A stretch of DNA of 64,000 bases, taken from the NCBI GenBank assembly GCA_027532825.1, contig JAPZTL010000008.1:310001-374000 (forward strand), in the 5' to 3' direction. This document shows, piece by piece, positions 55,109-62,973 of the stretch. A program made the translations under genes and the position numbers. A model generated the notes under the pieces. The model had not been told where the DNA came from, made no database searches, and worked only from the letters and a program-made list of their open reading frames with translations. Numbering within the stretch: position 1 is the first letter of the stretch; each line of letters opens with the position of its first letter. This stretch comes from Silanimonas sp021297925 (GTDB lineage: Bacteria > Pseudomonadota > Gammaproteobacteria > Xanthomonadales > Xanthomonadaceae).

Positions 55109-55840
55109 TCAGGGCACCCGGGCTGGGCCGAGAAGGGCAGAGGGAAGCTTGAGCAGCTCGCGCGGCGCCCGGAAGACAAGCGTGCCGTCCACATAGCGGA
55201 GTCGCCCGTCGAGCGAGCGGGCCACTTCGAACTGTCCATCCGCGGCCAGCAGACGCCGCCCATCGGCGGATACAGTGAACGTCTGTCGGGAGAAGAACAG
55301 GCGCATCCCGAGACTGCCCGGCTGCAGCACATACCGGCGCGAGCCGTCATCGGCGTCGGCCATACGTCGGAGGCGAAGCGGGGCCAGCTTCTTGGCCTTG
55401 TCGATGGGGATGAGGCAAGCGAGGCCTTCTTCGTCCCTGACCTGTGCGTCCGCCTGAACGGCGAGATCTGCAACGAGCTCTGGCAAGCACAGCGGCGCCT
55501 CGGGCTTGGCGCGCCAGCGTTCGCGGCCGGAAGGATCCCGCGCAATGACCTCGCCGGAGGTGATCTCCACGGTCACGCGTTGAGCAGGATGGCCTGCGCC
55601 CACGCTCCACACCACCCGATCTGCGCCAAGGACCGTGCGACTGGCATAGCGCTGGGCGCCAGTCGGTTCGTCCACACGCCGCGTCAGCGTGGTTTCGGAG
55701 GGAGTGGTCGTGATCGCCTCGACCAGCCGCAGTTCGCCACCGCCTTCCTCGCGCAGTGTGCCGTCGAAGGTTGTGGCCGCTTGCACTGGAAGGCATGCCG
55801 CCCAAAGCAGCCATACGGTGGCTGGAATGTGACGCTTCAT
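55109..55840 (-). CDS. Secreted protein of unknown function
   Basis: 243 residues. Signal peptide MKRHIPATVWLLWAACLPVQAA with probable cleavage after QAA. The mature part is beta-rich, with SETTLTRRVDEPTGAQRY, GMRLFFSRQTFTVSADGRRLLAADGQFEV and a final DGTLVF. Its pattern is faintly like the protein of the first gene in the same operon. The ATG shares one base with the stop of the membrane-protein gene, so translation is coupled. Likely periplasmic; no catalytic motif. Confidence 0.65.
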   Translation of the reverse strand: MKRHIPATVWLLWAACLPVQAATTFDGTLREEGGGELRLVEAITTTPSETTLTRRVDEPTGAQRYASRTVLGADRVVWSVGAGHPAQRVTVEITSGEVIARDPSGRERWRAKPEAPLCLPELVADLAVQADAQVRDEEGLACLIPIDKAKKLAPLRLRRMADADDGSRRYVLQPGSLGMRLFFSRQTFTVSADGRRLLAADGQFEVARSLDGRLRYVDGTLVFRAPRELLKLPSALLGPARVP

Positions 55841-56415
55841 CAAATTCCTCCTTCTTCGTGCGCTAGGCGCAACTCGTGGAGTCTGCGAATCTGTGTACCG
55901 AGCCATGGGACGCGATGGAGGCGTGCTGGCATGGTGACCAGCAAGGTCACCACCAGCCCAAACCACAGCGCTTTTCCGGCGAAGACGGCGCCAGCGACTG
56001 CGATGCTCGACGTTCCTGCAAGCAGGGCGGTGATGACCAGCAGACGGGGCGGCGTCGGGAAAATCGATGCTGCGAGTACGATCCAAGGGCCATAGCGCAG
56101 CAGCAGATCGCCGGCCTCCGCCCACGCGTCGGGGGCGAAGTCGTTCACCATCGACTGTGCATAGCCGTCGATGCCGGCGACAAGCGCAGCCATCAGCAAT
56201 GCACCGACCGCAGCGGCCGTGGAGAATCCCGCAATGATCCACGCGGCGCGGCGGGGTTGCAGGAGCGAGAGGGCGATGACCGCGGTCTGCGTGGGCAGCG
56301 CGGGAATGAAGAAGTCACCCACGGATAGGGCGGCAAACCCGGCCAAAGCGCGGCGGCGGGTGCCTCCGGCCACGAGGCGGTGGATCAGTCGTTCGGACCA
56401 AGTCGGACGTGACAT
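55840..56415 (-). CDS. Small DedA/VTT-like integral membrane protein
   Basis: 191 residues and four to five hydrophobic helices. SVGDFFIPALPTQTAVIALSLL and AGKALWFGLVVTLLVTMPA resemble the YqaA/DedA-like group with re-entrant loops. That group includes scramblase-like and small-molecule transporters, but the subfamily cannot be named. It is nine bases after the SDR gene and one base overlapping the secreted-protein gene. Confidence 0.65.
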   Translation of the reverse strand: MSRPTWSERLIHRLVAGGTRRRALAGFAALSVGDFFIPALPTQTAVIALSLLQPRRAAWIIAGFSTAAAVGALLMAALVAGIDGYAQSMVNDFAPDAWAEAGDLLLRYGPWIVLAASIFPTPPRLLVITALLAGTSSIAVAGAVFAGKALWFGLVVTLLVTMPARLHRVPWLGTQIRRLHELRLAHEEGGI

Positions 56416-56424
56416 GACGGCACC

Positions 56425-57138
56425 TCAGCGATCGCGCATGATCCGCTCGCCGAGCGTGGGGCTCAGGCGGAGGATGGCACGCAGCAGGCGAGTGGCCCCA
56501 ATGTCGATTTCGTCCCGCCCCGCATCGATACCGTTCAGCAACTGGCGCGCGGCCGCCTCCGCACTCATCTTCCGCGTGCCCCGCCCACGCGTCATGTCCG
56601 TGTCAACGAGGGGCGGCAGCGCTTCCGTAACCTGCCATCCCAGCGGTGCCCATTGGGCACGCAACGACTTGGTGAAACTCCGCAGGCCGGCCTTGCTGGC
56701 GCAGTACACCGGGCTGCTGCGCTTGGGCGCGAGTGCCAAGCCGGAGGTGACGAACACAACGGTGGCCCCGGGAGCCAGGACCGCGGGCAAGGCGCGGGCC
56801 ATCGCCATTGGTGCGGCAAGGTTCACGCGAAGCTCCTCCTCGATGTCGATCTCACCGTCGCCGGGTTCGGTAAAGTCACGCAATACTTGGATGCCCGCGT
56901 TGAGGATGACGACATCAAGGCGTTCGTTACCGAGGCCCTCCAGCCATGCCGGCCACGCGACCGGCTGCGCCAGATCGAGCGGGCGCCACTTCACCGTTGG
57001 CCACCGCGATGCGGCGTCGGCCAAGCTGGCCAGCGTGCGTCCGGTCGCCACCACGCGATCACCTCGTGCCAAAAGGCCCTCCACGAGCGCTGCACCGATC
57101 CCTCGAGTGCCCCCGGTTACCAGCACCCGTCGACTCAT
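56425..57138 (-). CDS. Short-chain dehydrogenase/reductase
   Basis: 237 residues. The classical SDR motifs are intact: TGGTRGIG (cofactor), NAG (LNAGIQ), a Ser in FVTSGLAL and the YxxxK pair in YCASK. R31/T33-like residues after the second strand (VVATGRTL) suggest NADP(H). The overall look is like DltE/YciK oxidoreductases. The start overlaps the upstream gene by four bases. Substrate unknown. Confidence 0.92.
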   Translation of the reverse strand: MSRRVLVTGGTRGIGAALVEGLLARGDRVVATGRTLASLADAASRWPTVKWRPLDLAQPVAWPAWLEGLGNERLDVVILNAGIQVLRDFTEPGDGEIDIEEELRVNLAAPMAMARALPAVLAPGATVVFVTSGLALAPKRSSPVYCASKAGLRSFTKSLRAQWAPLGWQVTEALPPLVDTDMTRGRGTRKMSAEAAARQLLNGIDAGRDEIDIGATRLLRAILRLSPTLGERIMRDR

Positions 57139-57914
57139 GGCGCACCTCCCGCGCCTTCGCAGGCGGCGACGATGGGCGAAAATGAGACGGGCTTCAGGAA
57201 CTCCACGCGGCCGAGGTATTCGTGCCAGCGGCCATTGGGCTTCCGATCGCGCGGGTCGAGCAAACCGTCGATCGCATGCAGGCCGACGTCGCTGCGGCGG
57301 AAGTGAAACAGCGTGCGCCCGAACAGCCAGCGAAGGGGCAAAGCCACCGGCGTCAATGCCACAGTGACCGAACGATCATTGATCTCGATGGCCTGGAGAT
57401 CCACGGCGGCATGCCTTTGGACCTTGAGGACGAGATACTGCCGTCGCAAGCGCTCTCCGCGAAGCAGCGCCGGCCACGACGCCGCAATCTCGAGCGGCGC
57501 ACTCGCAAGGGTGAAGCCCCGGCGGGGCAGCGACAGCCGACGTTCCATGCTCGGAAGGTTGGCGCCCGGAACGCGGCTGGTCTCAAGGGTCGGGGCTTCG
57601 CGCGGAGAGTCCGGAGCACGACGAGCCTCCAGACGTTCCCCCATGGACGGAGAGATCGATACGCTCTCCAAGAGACCATCGCGGGCGTTCCAGCGAACAC
57701 GTTCCTCGCAGAGGAGCTCGTCGGCAACTGCAGTCCAGCGCCGGGACAGAGACCAGTCGCCTCCTGCAGTCGACACGAGGGAGTGGGTCATCGCGAACAC
57801 CGCGCGTCGATTCGTGTTGCGGCGGTCATAGGCGAGCGCTCGGGCGAGCGGGGGCTCGATGCGAGGATCACGCGGGGCGGTGGCGGGGAAGGTCAGGATG
57901 TCCATGGGGGGCAT
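57135..57914 (-). CDS. Unknown protein, first gene of the SDR operon
   Basis: 259 residues (ATG 57914; ATG 57905 in frame is equally possible). No signal peptide. It is rich in Arg and in beta-like segments: GFTLASAPLEIAASWPALL, RRQYLVLKVQRHAAVDLQAIEINDRSV, LFHFRRSDVGLHAIDGLLDPR. A weak shared pattern with the secreted protein of the same operon (strand - turn - FHFRR/FFSRQ - DG turns) suggests distant relation. ATGA overlap with the SDR gene. Confidence 0.6.
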   Translation of the reverse strand: MPPMDILTFPATAPRDPRIEPPLARALAYDRRNTNRRAVFAMTHSLVSTAGGDWSLSRRWTAVADELLCEERVRWNARDGLLESVSISPSMGERLEARRAPDSPREAPTLETSRVPGANLPSMERRLSLPRRGFTLASAPLEIAASWPALLRGERLRRQYLVLKVQRHAAVDLQAIEINDRSVTVALTPVALPLRWLFGRTLFHFRRSDVGLHAIDGLLDPRDRKPNGRWHEYLGRVEFLKPVSFSPIVAACEGAGGAP

Positions 57915-58181
57915 GTTCCGTTCCCACCAACTTCGCGTATTGAACGAATGCGCCCGAGAGCGCGGGTCTCTACATCGCCCTCACAGACTCCGCGTTGGCA
58001 CGGACTTCGAGTTGCCGAGCGCATCTATGGGGAGGTTGATCGCCCGCGCGTCGCTCCCTGCTGTTGACCAACAGATGCGGCGTTGAACGTCAGCTCTTGG
58101 CCGAACTCTGCCTGACGACTGGGGGGCTCAAATCGACCCATTGCGGCCATTCGCCTGATGTGTGGATTCCACGTAGCCCCG
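57915..58181. other. Intergenic region with repeat copy 2
   Basis: 267 bases between two minus-strand genes. It must hold the promoter of the SDR operon near 57915-58080 and carries the second repeat copy at 58086-58153. No gene is evident. Confidence 0.5.
58086..58153. repeat. Dispersed hairpin-capable repeat, copy 2
   Basis: Direct repeat of copy 1: 43 identical bases (58098-58140). The ends are diverged (AACGTCAGCTCT and TTGCGGCCATTC), so the outer stem is weaker. Confidence 0.85.
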
Positions 58182-59183
58182 CTATTCAAAACCGAGGGGC
58201 GTCGCCGTTGATCTGAAGGCTGTTGGTGTCGTTCCGAAATGTCTCTTGAAGGACCGGGTCAAGCTCGACTGATCGGAGAATCCACACGCCGCAGCGACTT
58301 CGGCCACCGTCTGGAAATCATGCCCTCGACCAGCAAGCATCCGCGCGGCGCGCTGCACCCGAGCTGCGCGGATCACGTCATCAGCACTTTGAAGTCGCCA
58401 CGAAAACAGCTTGTCGAGCGACCTTCGCGAGAAGCCAAGTTGACGTGCGACCAACTCCGCGCAAAGAGAGGGGTCACTGAATTGAGCATCGATTATTGCT
58501 GTCGCCCGCATCAGTATCGCGACGGCGTCCTGCGGAACAGTAGCGATCACGCCGAAATGGCAGGACAATGCAGCCATACGTGCGATTGACTCAGCTAGAA
58601 CTAGGCAGGAAACGTCATCAGCATCGGATATGCAATCAAACAACGCGCTTGCTACGGGGATGACAGCTGCGACCTGGGCGCTCGATGGCTTTCGATTCTC
58701 GATCAAACTGCGTATGTGGCGTTCGCTTGTGAACAGGCGTCTCGGAACTTCGACGACGACCTGCGATAGCTGGTCCGAGCCGATGGAGCAGGGTGAGCTT
58801 GGGTCGATCCATGCCCATTCTCCGGCATGCAGTTCAATCGATTTCCCCCCGTTTTCGACGTTGCAAATGCCCTCAAGCTGAACGAGAAGCGCGATCCGCC
58901 AACATGCCGAAGGCGGCTCAGGCGGGAATTCGACTTGGAAGCGTGAGGCGCGAACACGCGTGGCGGCGATGAGGGCGAGGTCGCGCCTCCGCCACTCACC
59001 CCTGATATCGCCAGCGGCATCTGAGCGGAAGATCGCGTCAGCATGGTCGATGACAACGGATTTCGGCCAGTCAATGGGACTTGGCAAAGCGATGTCGGAC
59101 TTTTTCACTTCTCGCACCCAGTGGGGCAGGAATTGCCAAGACGGGGCGGGCTCACCAAGGTGAACATTCTGGCCCCGTGACAT
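58182..59183 (-). CDS. AraC-family transcriptional regulator
   Basis: 333 residues from the ATG at 59183 (MSRGQNVHLG). An N-terminal AraC-binding-like domain (about residues 40-180; PPSACWRIALLVQLEGICNV, LHAGEWAWIDPSSP) precedes the C-terminal double HTH (SLCAELVARQLGFSRRSLDKLFS; FQTVAEVAAACGFSDQSSLTRSFKRHFGTTPTAFR). It is divergent from the GNAT gene with only 16 bases between starts, so the two promoters must overlap the coding starts and it very probably controls that gene. It lies just beyond repeat copy 2. Confidence 0.92.
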   Translation of the reverse strand: MSRGQNVHLGEPAPSWQFLPHWVREVKKSDIALPSPIDWPKSVVIDHADAIFRSDAAGDIRGEWRRRDLALIAATRVRASRFQVEFPPEPPSACWRIALLVQLEGICNVENGGKSIELHAGEWAWIDPSSPCSIGSDQLSQVVVEVPRRLFTSERHIRSLIENRKPSSAQVAAVIPVASALFDCISDADDVSCLVLAESIARMAALSCHFGVIATVPQDAVAILMRATAIIDAQFSDPSLCAELVARQLGFSRRSLDKLFSWRLQSADDVIRAARVQRAARMLAGRGHDFQTVAEVAAACGFSDQSSLTRSFKRHFGTTPTAFRSTATPLGFE

Positions 59184-59199
59184 CAATCTCAAATGCCCA

Positions 59200-59691
59200 A
59201 TGATTGTTCGACAGTTTCACCGAGACGACCAGCTCGGAGTGATTTCCTTAGCCGAGCGGAGCGGCCTGTTCTCCAGCGAAGAACTGGCCCATCTTGAACA
59301 AGTTGTGAGCAAGGCGGCAGATCAGGACGATGCTGTTTGGCTGGTCACGGGCGATGGTCAGATTGACGGAGCGGTCTATGCTGCCTGCGAACCGATGTCC
59401 GATCGCGTCTGGAACGTCCTAATGCTAATCGTTGATCCCGTATGTCAGGGTGGTGGCGTTGGCAAGGCACTCATGTCAGCCATAGAGGACAGGCTTACTG
59501 GTACCGCGAGACTTTTACTAGTCGAGACGTCGGAGGGCGAGGGGCTAGACGTTGCGCGTGCCTTCTATCCGCGTTGCGGGTATCGGGAAGTCGCCCGAAT
59601 TCCGTCCTACTATGGGAACGGTATCGGCAAGATCGTCTTTCAGAAAATGATCCACGAGACGACTGGCACGAAAGCGGATCACGACCCGTGA
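59200..59691 (+). CDS. GNAT-family N-acetyltransferase
   Basis: 163 residues from the ATG at 59200; a further ATG at 59193 is out of frame. The acetyl-CoA motif A is DPVCQGGGVGKAL (residues about 85-97), with a preceding strand WNVLMLIV and the later FYPRCGYREVARIPSYYGNG of the GNAT fold. The substrate is unknown. It is paired divergently with the AraC regulator. Its last codons and stop lie inside a perfect 15-base inverted repeat. Confidence 0.92.
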   Translation: MIVRQFHRDDQLGVISLAERSGLFSSEELAHLEQVVSKAADQDDAVWLVTGDGQIDGAVYAACEPMSDRVWNVLMLIVDPVCQGGGVGKALMSAIEDRLTGTARLLLVETSEGEGLDVARAFYPRCGYREVARIPSYYGNGIGKIVFQKMIHETTGTKADHDP

Positions 59692-59701
59692 TCCGCTTTC
59701 G
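59669..59701 (+). terminator. Hairpin overlapping the GNAT stop codon
   Basis: CGAAAGCGGATCACG (59669-59683), loop ACC, CGTGATCCGCTTTCG (59687-59701): 15 perfect pairs. The stop codon TGA (59689-59691) is in the right arm. There is no long T-run. A second, weaker stem (GGCCC/GGGCC, 59731-59746) with TTT follows. Confidence 0.6.
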
Positions 59702-60047
59702 CAGCAAATGAACTGGTGTTGCTTTTTCTAGGCCCCCTGCTGGGCCCTTTCGTCGACTGTCAATCCTCGCGCCGATACTTCCCTTGGCGTGCCAGGGAGC
59801 GGTGAAGGTCCTCGCGACGACCCTACGTCTTAGCGTGGTTCTGCGGATTGACTTTCGACCAGTATCCGATGGACCGTCTCGAATGCCTGCTCCTGGCCGA
59901 CGTGTGCCTCGCGGACCACAGGGCACTTCCGACCCAACGCGGTCCACGCCGGCCATGGAGACGTGTCGTTCGGCCCACTGCAACAACTCAATTCAGAGCG
60001 CAGGTACGCGGGGTCTGTGGCGGCGAGCCGGTCTTGCCCGACAACGC
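59692..60047. other. Intergenic region with repeat copy 3
   Basis: 356 bases between the GNAT gene and the 3' end of the LysR gene. It holds the right arm of the GNAT hairpin, a short second hairpin and repeat copy 3 (59881-59946). No open frame with coding character was seen. Confidence 0.5.
59881..59946. repeat. Dispersed repeat, degenerate copy 3
   Basis: Starts GAATGCCTGCTCCTGGCCGA and ends CCGACCCAACGCGGTCCACG. It keeps the TGGCCGA and CGACCCA marks and the total length of copies 1 and 2, with a different centre. Confidence 0.55.
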
Positions 60048-60932
60048 TCAGGGAAGCTGCATGACCTTAGAGAGGTGGGCGTAAACCGCGCCCACCCGAC
60101 GCAGATGCCGTGCATCCGGGTGCGTAAGCAGCCACAGTTCTGTCTCGCACTCAGGCAGCGGGTCGGTCAAACGCACGAGATCCTTGCGTCCTTCCGCCAG
60201 GAACAGGGGAACGACGCCGATGCCCAAGCCCAAGGCGACCAGTTCCAGCACTGACAGGATGCTGCCCACTTGGTACCGCGGAACCAGCTTCGGAAAATGG
60301 CGCTTGCGCCAGACGACCGAAGGATGCTCGGGTAACGCTTCGTCGGGCGCCACCCAGTCTAGGTTCGCGGCCTGGCTCAGCTCGAAGCTTCGCAGCCGAG
60401 CCCGGCGTGCCGCGTACAGCGCTACGCGGATCGGTCCGATCTGCTTGCCGACGAGGTGAGCTGGCGGGCGCTTCGTCGCCCGAACCGCGATGTCGGCATC
60501 GCGCCGCGTCAAGCTCGCCAGTTCGTTACCGGTGTGCAGCTCAAATGCCAAGAGGGGGTGCTCTTCCCGCATGGCAGCCAGCGCCGGCGCGACTAGACCA
60601 TGCAGAACGGTATCGGTCGTCGTGATGCGAACCGTCCCCGAGATTTGGGACGGTGCCGACTCCACCATGGTGCGCGCCGCTTCGAGCGCACTTTCTATGG
60701 ATTCCGCCTGCAGGGCCAGCTCCAGGGCGAGCTCCGTCGGCACGTAGCCTGTACGCGTTCGCTCGAACAACGGTCGACCCAGGCCGCGCTCGATGCGCTT
60801 CAAGACCCGAAACACCGTCGAGGCGTCGACCCCCAGCCGCTCTCCCGCGCCCGCCAAGGTCCCGGTGCGCGTCATTGCTAAGGTCATTTCCAGGTCGGCT
60901 GGGCCAATCTGGTATTGCACTCGCGCAATCAT
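60048..60932 (-). CDS. LysR-family transcriptional regulator
   Basis: 294 residues. An N-terminal winged HTH (LAMTRTGTLAGAGERLGVDASTVFRVLKRIERGLGRPLFERTRTGYVPT) is followed by a substrate-binding-like domain (GTVRITTTDTVLHGLVAPALAAMREEHP; LTRRDADIAVRATKRPPAHLVGK). It is divergent from doxX-gst-gst with 77 bases between starts and probably regulates them. ATTGC-N6-GCAAT (60914-60929) over its first codons could be an autoregulatory site. Confidence 0.93.
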   Translation of the reverse strand: MIARVQYQIGPADLEMTLAMTRTGTLAGAGERLGVDASTVFRVLKRIERGLGRPLFERTRTGYVPTELALELALQAESIESALEAARTMVESAPSQISGTVRITTTDTVLHGLVAPALAAMREEHPLLAFELHTGNELASLTRRDADIAVRATKRPPAHLVGKQIGPIRVALYAARRARLRSFELSQAANLDWVAPDEALPEHPSVVWRKRHFPKLVPRYQVGSILSVLELVALGLGIGVVPLFLAEGRKDLVRLTDPLPECETELWLLTHPDARHLRRVGAVYAHLSKVMQLP

Positions 60933-61009
60933 TGATTTCTAACCGGCCCATGGTCTTTGCTCTCGGGCAATCCTACATTGGACTCGTCATCCACTTCCAT
61001 CCCTGTCCC

Positions 61010-61444
61010 ATGACTTCTGTTCCGAACCAGTTCTCTTCCGCTGCCTGGGGAATCGCGCTGCTGCGCGTGAGCCTGGGTGTCATGTGGATTGCCCACGCGC
61101 TACTCAAGCTGTTCGTCTTCACGTTGCCGGGCACCGCGCAGTTCTTCACCAGCATCGGCTTCCCAGGGTTCCTGGCGTACCCGGTGTTTGCGGTTGAACT
61201 GGTTGGCGGCCTCGCACTCCTGCTGGGAATCTATGCCCGCCAAGCCGCGCTGGCCCTCGTCCCCGTCATGGCAGTGGCCACCTGGGTGCATGTGCCCAAC
61301 GGCTGGGTTCACACCAGTCCCGGCGGCGGCTGGGAGTATCCGGTGTTCCTGATCGTCGCCTCCATCGTGCTCTGGCTCCTGGGCGATGGTGCGGGCGCCG
61401 TTCGGCGCAGCAACTTCCTGGCACCCCGTGGCGCTGCCGCCTGA
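61010..61444 (+). CDS. DoxX-family membrane protein
   Basis: 144 residues from the ATG at 61010. Four helices: GIALLRVSLGVMWIAHALLKLF, FLAYPVFAVELVGGLALLLGI, ALALVPVMAVATWVHV and YPVFLIVASIVLWLLG, with a conserved-looking HTSPGGGWEYP loop. DoxX-like proteins are thought to support quinone or redox-stress functions in the inner membrane. The neighbouring glutathione transferases and divergent LysR regulator fit an electrophile-response cluster. Confidence 0.88.
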   Translation: MTSVPNQFSSAAWGIALLRVSLGVMWIAHALLKLFVFTLPGTAQFFTSIGFPGFLAYPVFAVELVGGLALLLGIYARQAALALVPVMAVATWVHVPNGWVHTSPGGGWEYPVFLIVASIVLWLLGDGAGAVRRSNFLAPRGAAA

Positions 61445-61500
61445 GGCAGCGCTCGACCCACCACTTCCGGTCCCCGTCACCCAACCAAAAGGTCATCCGC

Positions 61501-62109
61501 ATGAAGCTCTACTTCGCCCCTGGCGCTTGCTCCCTTGCCGTCCACATCGCACTCCGCGAGGTCGACGCGAACTTCGACGCCGTCTCCGTCGACCTCGCCA
61601 ACTCGGTCACGGCTGACGGCACCGACTACCGCACCATCTCGCCGCGCGGCTATGTGCCGCTGTTGCAGCTCGACGACGGTTCGCGCCACACCGAGGCCTC
61701 CGCCCTGCTGCAGCACGTCGCAGACTTGGATCCGCAGCAGCGCCTGATCGGCGCAGCGGGCTCGGCGCGCCGGCTCGCGGTGGTGGGGTGGCTGACCTTC
61801 GTCAGCACGGAACTGCACAAGGCCTTCAGCCCGTGGCTCTGGCACAAAGAGACAGCGGAGTCGACACGCCAGGCGGTCAAGGACAAGCTCGCCACTCGCT
61901 TCGCCGAGCTCGACGCACTGCTGGTCACGCAGCAGTACCTAGCGGGCGAGTACAGCGTGGCCGACGCCTACGCGTTCACCATCGTCAATTGGTCGAACTT
62001 CCTGGGGCTGCCTCTCACGAAGTACCCGAACCTCCTAGCCTACATGGGTCGCGTTTCGTCGCGACCGGCGGCCCAGGGCGCCCTGCGCGCAGAAGGACTT
62101 CTCAAGTGA
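61501..62109 (+). CDS. Glutathione S-transferase (beta-like)
   Basis: 202 residues. The N-terminal thioredoxin-like domain opens MKLYFAPGACSLAVHIALRE, with the beta-class Cys10 region and the cis-Pro in GYVPLLQLDDG; TEASALLQHVADL is the gamma-glutamyl-binding E-S/A site. An all-helical C-terminal domain carries the N-capping motif (YSVADAYAF). It conjugates or isomerises electrophiles with glutathione in the cytoplasm. Cotranscribed with doxX (56-base gap) and overlapping the next GST by four bases. Confidence 0.94.
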   Translation: MKLYFAPGACSLAVHIALREVDANFDAVSVDLANSVTADGTDYRTISPRGYVPLLQLDDGSRHTEASALLQHVADLDPQQRLIGAAGSARRLAVVGWLTFVSTELHKAFSPWLWHKETAESTRQAVKDKLATRFAELDALLVTQQYLAGEYSVADAYAFTIVNWSNFLGLPLTKYPNLLAYMGRVSSRPAAQGALRAEGLLK

Positions 62110-62792
62110 GTGCGCCGCTCGTCCTGGTGTCTCACGCGCTGTGTCCGTACGTGCAGCGCGCGGCCATCGTGTTGGCCGAGAAGGGGGTGCCGTTCGATCG
62201 GCGTGACATCGACCTGGCCCGCAAGCCCGATTGGTTCCTGCGTGTGTCGCCGCTGGGCAAGACGCCGGTGCTGCTCGTTGGCGACGAGGCCATCTTCGAG
62301 TCGGCGGTCATCTGCGAGTACCTAGACGACACGACGCTGCCGCGGCTGCACCCTGCCAATGCGCTCGAGCGGGCCCGTCACCGCTCTTGGATTGAGTTTG
62401 GCTCCAGCGTGCTGAACCTCATAGGCGCGTTCTACAACGCCCCCGACGAGCGAACGCTGCTGGCAAGGGCAGCGGACATCCGGGAGAGGCTGCAGCAACT
62501 GGAGGTCGCGCTCGGATCGGGGCCCTTCTTTGCGGGCGCATCGTTCAGCATCGTCGACGCGGTCTTCGGGCCGGTGTTCCGGTACTTCGACGTCTTCGAC
62601 ACCATCGCCGACTTCGGGTTCTGGGACGATCTGCCAAAGGTGCGTCGGTGGCGTGAAGCGCTTTCACGACGGCCATCCATTCAGAAAGCCGCGAGTCCGC
62701 AGCATCCAGCCTTGCTTAAAGCGTTCCTAGTCAAGCGAGGCTCGGCTCTCAGTGCGATGTGTCGCGAAGGAGCCACGATCTCGTCAACGTGA
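62106..62792 (+). CDS. Glutathione S-transferase (omega/stringent-starvation-like)
   Basis: 228 residues from a GTG that overlaps the previous stop (GTGA). LVSHALCPYVQRAAIVLAEKG has the CPYVQR motif of Cys-type (omega/zeta-like) transferases; LGKTPVLLV gives the cis-Pro and FESAVICEYLDD the ES glutathione site. The helical domain contains FAGASFSIVDAVFGPVFRYFD. Probably reductive or thioltransferase chemistry. Third gene of the doxX-gst-gst operon. Confidence 0.93.
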   Translation: MSAPLVLVSHALCPYVQRAAIVLAEKGVPFDRRDIDLARKPDWFLRVSPLGKTPVLLVGDEAIFESAVICEYLDDTTLPRLHPANALERARHRSWIEFGSSVLNLIGAFYNAPDERTLLARAADIRERLQQLEVALGSGPFFAGASFSIVDAVFGPVFRYFDVFDTIADFGFWDDLPKVRRWREALSRRPSIQKAASPQHPALLKAFLVKRGSALSAMCREGATISST

Positions 62793-62800
62793 CCTTTCGC

Positions 62801-62883
62801 GAACGACTGCTGCCGGGCCGATAGAACAAGGGCCGCTCTTGACGGAACAGACCCAAGTCGCAATCCGACCCTAAGCTGTCATT
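62801..62883. repeat. Dispersed repeat, degenerate copy 4
   Basis: GAACGACTGCTGCCGGGCCGA (62801 onward) and TCCGACCCTAAGCTGTCATT at the right end match the end marks of copies 1-3. It lies nine bases after the second GST stop. Confidence 0.5.
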
Positions 62884-62973
62884 GGTCCCAAGCAGACGAT
62901 CCCCAACCGCCGTGCCAATCAAAATCGGGGGGGCGTCGGCGCCACGCAGTGGCACAGCGCTCTTCCATCAACC

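Noticed and set aside
49474..62883. Integron attC sites
   Set aside because: The repeats are imperfect palindromes near genes, but they lack the RYYYAAC/GTTRRRY ends of attC sites and no IntI-type integrase is present.
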